The translations under genes were made by a program, and so were the position numbers. 9,506 nucleotides of DNA from Variovorax sp. (GTDB lineage Bacteria > Pseudomonadota > Gammaproteobacteria > Burkholderiales > Burkholderiaceae_C), in NCBI GenBank assembly GCA_028292835.1, contig JAQGLP010000242.1, forward strand, positions 1 through 9,506, written 5' to 3'. Below, piece by piece: positions 8,269 to 9,506 of the stretch (its first letter is position 1; each line of letters begins with the position of its first letter). The notes under the pieces were generated by a model. That model was not told the origin of the DNA and made no database searches. It saw only the letters and a program-made list of their open reading frames with translations.

Positions 8269-8898
8269 ATGCCGGGCGCGCCCATCCCGAACGAGCAGAT
8301 CACCGGCGTCGTGCTGGCCGGCGGGCGTGGCTCGCGCATGGACGGCGTCGACAAGGGCCTGCAGCTTTTCAACGGCGTGCCGCTGGCGCTGCATGCGTTG
8401 CGCCGGCTGCGGCCCCAGGTCGGACAAATGATGGCAATCGCCAACCGCAACCTGGCCGACTACCGGCGCTTCGACGTGCCGGTATGGCCCGACGACGACG
8501 CCCTGCCCGGCTTCGCCGGGCCGCTCGCCGGCTTCCTGGCGGGGCTGTCGCACTGCGCGACGCCCTGGCTGCTCACGGCGCCCTGCGACACGCCGTGTTT
8601 TCCGTCCGACCTGGCGACGCGGATGGCGGAGGCCTTCATGGGCGGTGCCGCCGCAGGCGCCCGGATCGCCATGGCCACCGACGGGCATCATCCGCAGCCC
8701 GTGTTTTGCCTGCTGCACCACAGCCTGCGCGAGGACCTGCGGGACTTCCTGCGGCAAGGCGGCCGCAAGGTCGGTGCCTGGGCCGCCCGGCACGATGCGG
8801 TGCGTGTGCCCTTCGGCCGGCCGGAGGATTTCGCCAACATCAACAGCCGTGACGAACTGCGCGCGCTGGAGGCCGGCGCCGCGCTGGGCATCGGGTAG
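8269..8898 (+). CDS. mobA: Molybdenum cofactor guanylyltransferase MobA
   Basis: 209-aa cytoplasmic nucleotidyltransferase that joins GMP from GTP to molybdenum-molybdopterin, making the guanine dinucleotide cofactor used by DMSO-reductase-family enzymes such as nitrate reductase and formate dehydrogenase. The N-terminal nucleotide-binding signature is ITGVVLAGGRGSRMDGVDKG (11-30), with Lys29. The Mg-binding Asp107 sits in TAPCDTP. FANINSRDEL (188-197) matches the conserved C-terminal F-x-N-x-N motif. Length is close to E. coli MobA (about 194 aa). The ATG lies 8 bp after the moaA stop. An in-frame TTG at 8257 overlapping that stop is an alternative start by translational coupling. The usual next gene in many Burkholderiales, moeA, is not adjacent: a convergent minus-strand gene follows. 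Confidence 0.94.
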   Translation: MPGAPIPNEQITGVVLAGGRGSRMDGVDKGLQLFNGVPLALHALRRLRPQVGQMMAIANRNLADYRRFDVPVWPDDDALPGFAGPLAGFLAGLSHCATPWLLTAPCDTPCFPSDLATRMAEAFMGGAAAGARIAMATDGHHPQPVFCLLHHSLREDLRDFLRQGGRKVGAWAARHDAVRVPFGRPEDFANINSRDELRALEAGAALGIG

Positions 8899-8994
8899 CC
8901 CGCCTGGCATTCCGCGCAGCCGCCTGTTGATGGAAAAGGCCCACGCCCCTGATCCACTGGGCAACGCACGCTACGTTTTTCATAGCAAGCTCAT
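8899..8994. terminator. Convergent intergenic region with a possible terminator for the RidA gene
   Basis: These 96 bp separate the convergent mobA and ridA-like genes. GCCCA at 8939-8943 and TGGGC at 8958-8962 form a 5-bp inverted repeat with a 14-nt loop. Read on the minus strand it is followed by CCTTTTCC (8938-8931), so it could weakly terminate the ridA-like transcript. For mobA, AACG and CGTT (about 8963-8977) flank a 7-nt loop before a short T-run. Both are weak. I see no gene here. Confidence 0.28.
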
Positions 8995-9423
8995 TCACTG
9001 CCCGGCAGGCCCCCCGCCGCCAGAGTCCGCCCGATCCGGAATGACGGCCGTGGCTTCGATCTCCACCCTGGCGCGGTCCTCGATCAGCGCCCGCACCTCC
9101 ACCGCGGTCATTGCGGCGTTGTAGAAGCCGATGATCTCCCGGAACGCCTGGCCCACCTCCCGACCCGCGGCAAGGTACTCGCGCTTGTCCACCACGTACC
9201 ACGTCATGCGCACGAGGTGCTCCGGCCTGCCGCCGGCCTCGCGCAGTACCTCGACGATGTTCCGCAGGGCCTGGCGCACCTGGGCCGCGAAGTCGTCGCT
9301 GTGAAACACGCCCTGCGCGTCCCAGCCGATCATGCCGGCGATGAACACTTGGCGGCCCGTCGCGGCAACGCCGTTGGAATACCCCTTGGGGCGGGGCCAG
9401 CCTTCGGGCAAAAGCACTTGCAT
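8995..9423 (-). CDS. RidA/YjgF/UK114-family protein lacking the canonical arginine
   Basis: 142-aa member of the Rid superfamily. Visible hallmarks are GYSNGVAATGRQVFIAGMIGW (14-34), the QVRQALRNIVEVLREAGG helix (48-65), VRMTWYVVD (71-79) and the terminal strand VEIEATAVIP (120-129). Archetypal RidA enzymes hydrolyse reactive enamine/imine intermediates and use an arginine in a P-A-R-[ST] motif to hold the substrate carboxylate. Here the aligned segment reads NAAMTAVEV (102-110), placing Met105 where that arginine belongs. Imine deaminase activity is therefore doubtful, as in the Rid4-Rid7 subfamilies, and the function is unknown. The ATG at 9423 is preferred because family homology starts there and AAAGA lies a few nt upstream. 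The last 13 residues are a Gly-rich tail outside the fold. Confidence 0.88.
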   Translation of the reverse strand: MQVLLPEGWPRPKGYSNGVAATGRQVFIAGMIGWDAQGVFHSDDFAAQVRQALRNIVEVLREAGGRPEHLVRMTWYVVDKREYLAAGREVGQAFREIIGFYNAAMTAVEVRALIEDRARVEIEATAVIPDRADSGGGGPAGQ

Positions 9424-9433
9424 GGTTTTTCTT

Positions 9434-9505
9434 TCAGTGAGGAACGGTACCGACCGTGCGCGCAAAAGCCACGCGCAGGCCAGACGGCCACTTGCTCAAG
9501 GGCGC
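9434..9505 (-). CDS. Possible C-terminal tail of an upstream minus-strand gene
   Basis: One minus-strand frame from the right edge is open for 23 codons with mostly G/C third positions, ending in ...AFARTVGTVPH and a TGA 10 bp before the ridA-like start. That spacing would fit an operon in which the ridA-like gene is the downstream member. Another minus frame is also open across this short stretch, so the choice is uncertain. I do not recognise the peptide. It could equally be non-coding leader. Confidence 0.3.
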   Translation of the reverse strand, partial: APLSKWPSGLRVAFARTVGTVPH

Positions 9506-9506
9506 A

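Noticed and set aside
9445..9458. ACGGT/ACCGT inverted repeat near the right edge
   Set aside because: A 5-bp stem in GC-rich DNA, probably within coding sequence. Expected by chance.

Overview
The window is GC-rich DNA with strongly G/C-biased third codon positions. Its gene content points to a betaproteobacterium of the Burkholderiales, most likely a Comamonadaceae relative such as Variovorax or Ramlibacter. The taxonomic call is an inference from gene content and protein style, not from a marker gene.

Layout, left to right. (1) 1-81 (-) is the first 27 codons of soluble inorganic pyrophosphatase (ppa). It diverges from 334-2517 (+), a membrane-bound proton-pumping pyrophosphatase (hppA) with the K+-independent signature. 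(2) Convergent to hppA on the minus strand lie a ClsC-type phospholipase D/cardiolipin synthase with a lipoprotein signal (2575-4167) and, upstream of it, a stand-alone GAF-domain protein (4349-4888). A possible 20-codon leader ORF ends in an ATGA overlap with the clsC-like start. (3) A 26-bp perfect palindrome (4920-4945) sits in the divergent gap between the GAF gene and an aldehyde dehydrogenase gene (4982-6415, +). (4) A compact brnT/CopG-type toxin-antitoxin pair (6458-7007, +) begins 42 bp after the dehydrogenase stop codon, with an AT-rich inverted repeat just before the toxin start. (5) moaA (7100-8260) and mobA (8269-8898) form a molybdenum-cofactor operon on the plus strand. (6) Convergent to it is a RidA-family gene (8995-9423, -) that lacks the usual substrate-binding arginine, preceded by what may be the tail of another minus-strand gene running off the right edge.

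Functional picture. The left end carries two ways of removing pyrophosphate: soluble hydrolysis by Ppa, and hydrolysis coupled to proton pumping by HppA. The centre holds unlinked accessory genes for membrane lipid modification, small-molecule sensing and aldehyde oxidation. The toxin-antitoxin pair is the only part that looks like an acquired module. moaA and mobA catalyse an early and a late step of molybdopterin cofactor synthesis. Most of the window is ordinary chromosomal gene content. I found no CRISPR array, insertion sequence, tRNA, rRNA or phage gene, and no convincing new multi-gene system. The items most worth a second look are the 26-bp palindrome, the toxin-antitoxin operator, the arginine-less RidA and the possible coupled leader ORF.
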